A stretch of 64,000 nt of DNA from Phycisphaerales bacterium (GTDB lineage Bacteria > Planctomycetota > Phycisphaerae > Phycisphaerales > UBA1924): the NCBI GenBank assembly GCA_016709445.1, contig JADJMV010000009.1, positions 124,001-188,000 on the forward strand, in the 5' to 3' direction. The translations under genes and the position numbers were made by a program. Under the pieces are notes generated by a model, which saw only the letters and a list, made by a program, of their open reading frames with translations, was not told the DNA's origin and did no database searches. Positions 61,058-64,000 of this stretch are shown here, one piece after another; position 1 is the stretch's first letter; each line of letters starts with the position of its first letter.

Positions 61058-62464
61058 TTAGCAGCCCCCCGTCCACGCATTCAGGAACGCGGCAACATCC
61101 AACGTATTGATGAATCCGTCGCCATTCAGATCGGCGCCGGAATCGCCCGCGGTCCAGGCGTTGAGGAACGCCGCGACGTCCAGGGTATTCACCGAGCCGT
61201 CGCCGTTGAAGTCTGCCTCGCACGGCACGCCGAGCCGGACGACGAACAGGCCCCGCTGCATGTCGCTGATGATGATGCTCCCGCTGTCGAAGAAGGGGAA
61301 GCAGCTCCAACTGCCCGCGAATCCCGCGTTATCCGTCTCAGGGTGGGTGTCGAACCACGCGATGCGGGAGAGGTTCTCCGGGTCGCTGGCGTCGAGCACC
61401 TGGAGCCCCGATCGGTAGTTGGCCTCGAAGAGCTTGGAGTCTTTCCAGTACAGGTTGTGGTCGCTCGCGGGCAGGCCGCTGGTGCCCCAGCCGACGTACG
61501 TCGGGTTGGCGGGGTCGGAGACGTCGAAGATGTGGGTTGTCGTCTGGTCGCGCCCCTTGGCCTCGTCCATTTCGTCGTCGACGTAGAAGTAGTGCCGGTC
61601 GGCGCTGAGCCATCCCTGGTGGCAGTAGCGGGCGCCGGCGTACTCGATCTGCGAGATCTGCTTCATGTTGCTCTTGTTGGTCACGTCCAACACCCGGACC
61701 TTGGTGCCATTGCAGCAGAAGGCGATCTCCTTGCCGGCGTAGGGCCCGCTCGTGTAGTTCACGATCTGCGCGTCATGGATGTAGTTGCCGCTCCAGGATC
61801 CGACGATGGTGGGATCCGTGGGGTTGGAGGTGCTCACCGCGACAAGCCCGCCGTTGGCGATATTGGCGCCGCACAGGTACAGGTACCCCGAATCCGGGTT
61901 GGCGCAGATGTTGTGCGTCGTGCTGTGCCCCTGCTGACGCTTATCCTTGACCCAGGTCACGATTGCCTGGTCGACCTGCGAGAGGTCCATGACCTGGATC
62001 CCGTTGCCGCTCTCGTTGACGCCGTAGGCATAGTGGCCGATCACCTTGACGTCACGCCACAGGCTCGTCGCGCCGGGGACGACGCCGATGATGACCGGGT
62101 GGATCGGGTCGGTGATATCGACAAACCCGAACCCCTTGTTCATCCCCATGATCGCGATCTCGTGGCCGCCGGGCGAGGTATAGCCCCAGCAGTCGTTGCC
62201 CGACTCCATCCCCGCGTTGAAGTCGTCGAGGCTGAGCCAGCTCATCAGCGTGGTCCCCGAGGAACTGAAGCCCCGGGCCGCCGCCCCGTCGGGCCCCAGC
62301 GGAGCGCCGACGATGCCGGGGCCGCGGTAGGGCGGGCTGTGGTCCATCAGCTTCGCGATGTCCCGATTGGAGGTGACGGATGCGTCCTGCCCCATTGCGG
62401 CGCCCGCCACGATCGCGAGGCTGCCCAACCCGACCAACACCCCCGTGCGCGAGGTCATCGCCAT
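61058..62464 (-). CDS. Secreted LVIVD-repeat protein (choice-of-anchor B type) with GC-type tandem dockerins
   Basis: This 468-residue protein has a signal peptide (GVLVGLGSLAIVAGAAMG) and repeats of the form GFVDITDPIHPVIIG, VRVLDVTNKSNMKQIS and THIFDVSDPANPTYVG, each a strand unit of a beta-propeller as in the LVIVD or choice-of-anchor B family. The C-terminus has two calcium-binding-like loops, DFNGDGSVNTLDVAAFL and DLNGDGFINTLDVAAFL, and a Gly-Cys end. This repeats the layout of 4474-5817. AGGAG precedes ATG 62464. It is probably surface attached; its ligand is unknown. Confidence 0.85.
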   Translation of the reverse strand: MAMTSRTGVLVGLGSLAIVAGAAMGQDASVTSNRDIAKLMDHSPPYRGPGIVGAPLGPDGAAARGFSSSGTTLMSWLSLDDFNAGMESGNDCWGYTSPGGHEIAIMGMNKGFGFVDITDPIHPVIIGVVPGATSLWRDVKVIGHYAYGVNESGNGIQVMDLSQVDQAIVTWVKDKRQQGHSTTHNICANPDSGYLYLCGANIANGGLVAVSTSNPTDPTIVGSWSGNYIHDAQIVNYTSGPYAGKEIAFCCNGTKVRVLDVTNKSNMKQISQIEYAGARYCHQGWLSADRHYFYVDDEMDEAKGRDQTTTHIFDVSDPANPTYVGWGTSGLPASDHNLYWKDSKLFEANYRSGLQVLDASDPENLSRIAWFDTHPETDNAGFAGSWSCFPFFDSGSIIISDMQRGLFVVRLGVPCEADFNGDGSVNTLDVAAFLNAWTAGDSGADLNGDGFINTLDVAAFLNAWTGGC

Positions 62465-62599
62465 ACGCCATGCTCCTGTTCCGGTTTGAAGGACCGGCCC
62501 GAGCCTACCCGAAGACCGGACGCCCGCCAAGCCCCTCCCCCCCAAGTTCGCGGCTATCCTGCCCAAAAGCCGAATCAATAACCACCACGGAGGGTGGGC

Positions 62600-64000
62600 A
62601 TGACCGATACGCCCCGACGGAAGCGTCCCAGTTCCAAAGCCAAAGGTGCACCCGCCGACAGCCCGGGCGGCAAGCCCGCCCGCGCCACCGCCGAGACCAT
62701 GGCCGCCAAGCAGCGGGAGATCTCGGTCTCCGAGTTCTTCGCCAAGAACCGGCACCTCCTCGGCTTCGACAACCCCCGCAAGGCCCTGCTGACGACCGTC
62801 AAGGAGGCCGTGGACAACTCCCTCGACGCCTGCGAGGAGGCGGGGATTCTGCCCGATCTCGAAGTGCGGATCGAGGAATTGGTCGCCCCGCCCTCGCCGA
62901 CCAAGCCCGGTCGCTACCGGATCACCATCCTCGACAACGGGCCCGGCATCGTCCGCCGCCAGATAGAGAACATCTTCGGCAAGCTCCTCTACGGCTCCAA
63001 GTTTCACCGCCTCAAGATGAGCCGGGGTCAGCAAGGGATCGGCATCTCGGCCGCCGGCATGTACGGCCTGATGACGACCGGCCGCCCCATGCTCATCACC
63101 ACCCGCTCGAAAAAGGGCAAGCCCGCCCACCACCTCGAGCTGGCGATGGACACGAGCAAGAACAAGCCCGAGGTCACCGTCGATATCGAGACCGAGGAAT
63201 TCCCCGACACCAGCTCGGGCACCGGCACCCGCGTGGTCATCGAACTCGAGGGCCGCTACGTCCGGGGCAAGGCCAGTGTCGAGGCCTACCTCGAGCAGAC
63301 CGCCATCGCCAACCCCCACGCCGAGATCGTCTTCATCCCACCGGACAAAGCCTCCTCCGCCGAGGACGCGGATATCGCGGAGGGTGAGCAGAGTTCTCTG
63401 CTCCCGCACTCTTCTCCTGCGTCTGACTCCGCGAGCTCCGCGGTGAACGACGGCTCCGCCAGCGTGGTCCGCACCACCGAGCACGCCGACCGCATCATCT
63501 ATCCCCGCGCCGTGGGCGAGCTGCCGCCCGAGACCGCCGAGATCAAGCCCCACCCCTACGGCGTCGAGCTCGGCAGCTTCCTCCGCATGATCAAGCAGAC
63601 CGAGGAGAAGCAGCTCGCCGGATTCTTCAAGAACGAGTTCTGCCGAGTGCCCCCCGCCACCGTCTCCGAGATTGCCAAGGCCGCCAGCACTAAGACTCTC
63701 ACGCTCACCGGCCAGACCTACATCTCCCGCGTCGACCACGCCGCCGCCGAGCGCCTCTATCGCGCCCTTCAAGACTCCAAGCTCCGCGCCCCCCCCACCG
63801 ACTGCCTCGCCCCCATCGGCGTCCGGACCATGCTCGCCGGCATGCTCAAGGGCGTCAAAGCCGAGTTCTACGCCGCCAGCACGCGCAGCCCGGCCGTCTA
63901 CCGCGGCAACCCCTTCCAGATCGAGGCCGCCATCGCCTTCGGGGGCGACCTGCCCGGCGACCAGCAGGCCCGCGTCATCCGCTTCGCCAACCGCGTGCCC
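62600..64000 (+). CDS. DNA topoisomerase VI subunit B (partial, C-terminus beyond window)
   Basis: The gene starts at ATG 62600 (GGAGGGTGG upstream) and is open to the window end, about 467 codons. The GHKL ATPase motifs are present: KEAVDNSLDACEEAGI (Asn of the N box), LDNGPGIV and GQQGIGISAAGMYG. The middle and H2TH-like parts follow (EVTVDIETEEFPDTSSGTG, GSFLRMIKQTEEKQLAGFF). A Ser/Ala-rich insert lies near residues 250-285. With the A subunit, not in view, it forms a type IIB topoisomerase that passes one duplex through another. Such genes are uncommon in bacteria. Confidence 0.92.
   Translation, partial: MTDTPRRKRPSSKAKGAPADSPGGKPARATAETMAAKQREISVSEFFAKNRHLLGFDNPRKALLTTVKEAVDNSLDACEEAGILPDLEVRIEELVAPPSPTKPGRYRITILDNGPGIVRRQIENIFGKLLYGSKFHRLKMSRGQQGIGISAAGMYGLMTTGRPMLITTRSKKGKPAHHLELAMDTSKNKPEVTVDIETEEFPDTSSGTGTRVVIELEGRYVRGKASVEAYLEQTAIANPHAEIVFIPPDKASSAEDADIAEGEQSSLLPHSSPASDSASSAVNDGSASVVRTTEHADRIIYPRAVGELPPETAEIKPHPYGVELGSFLRMIKQTEEKQLAGFFKNEFCRVPPATVSEIAKAASTKTLTLTGQTYISRVDHAAAERLYRALQDSKLRAPPTDCLAPIGVRTMLAGMLKGVKAEFYAASTRSPAVYRGNPFQIEAAIAFGGDLPGDQQARVIRFANRVP

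Noticed and set aside
59776..61080. A single open frame joining the zinc-ribbon membrane protein to Ndk
   Set aside because: The middle (about 60040-60490) is low-complexity nonsense, and both genes have their true continuations in other frames. It arises from two independent frame slips.
1..64000. CRISPR arrays, tRNA or rRNA genes, insertion sequences
   Set aside because: I saw no regularly spaced repeats, no cloverleaf or rRNA signatures and no transposase or integrase coding sequence. A systematic tool scan could still find a small RNA.

Overview
The window is high-GC, densely coded bacterial DNA. Several signs point to a planctomycete of the Phycisphaerae/Phycisphaerales. Two secreted proteins end in tandem 'DxNGDGxxNTLD...FLNAW...GC' dockerin-like modules. 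There is a TIGR03790-type protein, a DNA topoisomerase VI B subunit, and zinc-ribbon membrane proteins. I saw no rRNA, tRNA, CRISPR array or transposase. The lineage call is inference from gene content.

Layout. 1-930 holds the start of a glycine-betaine-type importer. 1141-4385 holds a SAM methyltransferase and a TIGR03790 protein. 4308-7886 is a 3.5-kb segment with two minus-strand secreted-protein genes, bounded by an exact 79-bp direct repeat. 7998-10216 is a tandem duplication of a secreted HAF-like repeat protein whose second copy is decayed. 10357-19353 is a minus-strand run: OmpA-like lipoprotein, prepilin peptidase with a large insert, exonuclease VII (xseB/xseA), a secreted protein, a glycosyltransferase and two oligopeptide ABC transporter parts. 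19410 is an M50 protease. 20499-24654 is an ABC/HlyD export set whose ATPase lacks its Walker A region.

25328-42335 is an L-arabinofuranoside utilisation locus. Leftward run ROK regulator, ribulokinase, L-ribulose-5-P 4-epimerase, a FucI/AraA-like isomerase, a GH127 enzyme and a HAD hydrolase. Rightward run a GH127-GH51 enzyme and a four-gene YtfQRT/YjfF-type furanose importer. A perfect palindrome, TTAGTATACTAA, lies between the divergent starts and is the likely ROK operator. The inferred pathway is: polymers are cut outside the cytoplasm, arabinofuranose is imported, isomerised, phosphorylated and epimerised to xylulose-5-phosphate.

42385-48763 holds a secreted phosphohydrolase, heme O synthase plus SCO (cytochrome oxidase assembly), aminopeptidase P, a small unknown protein, TilS and a membrane-anchored coiled-coil/HTH protein. 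48764-55677 is a variant arginine succinyltransferase cluster: ureohydrolase, zinc-ribbon protein, AstD, AstA, an AstC-like aminotransferase and an M20 hydrolase, with no AstB or AstE in view. 55674-64000 holds an M48 protease, a lipoprotein, a NifU-domain protein, CsrA, nucleoside diphosphate kinase, a zinc-ribbon membrane protein, an LVIVD-repeat secreted protein with GC-type dockerins, and the start of topoisomerase VI B.

A feature of the whole window is that many conserved genes are interrupted by single-base gains or losses in short G/C runs (GH127, GH127-GH51, the sugar-binding protein, CyoE, the zinc-ribbon protein, the aminotransferase, Ndk, the second zinc-ribbon protein). This looks more like consensus error in the sequence than biology, and it should temper any claim of pseudogenes here.
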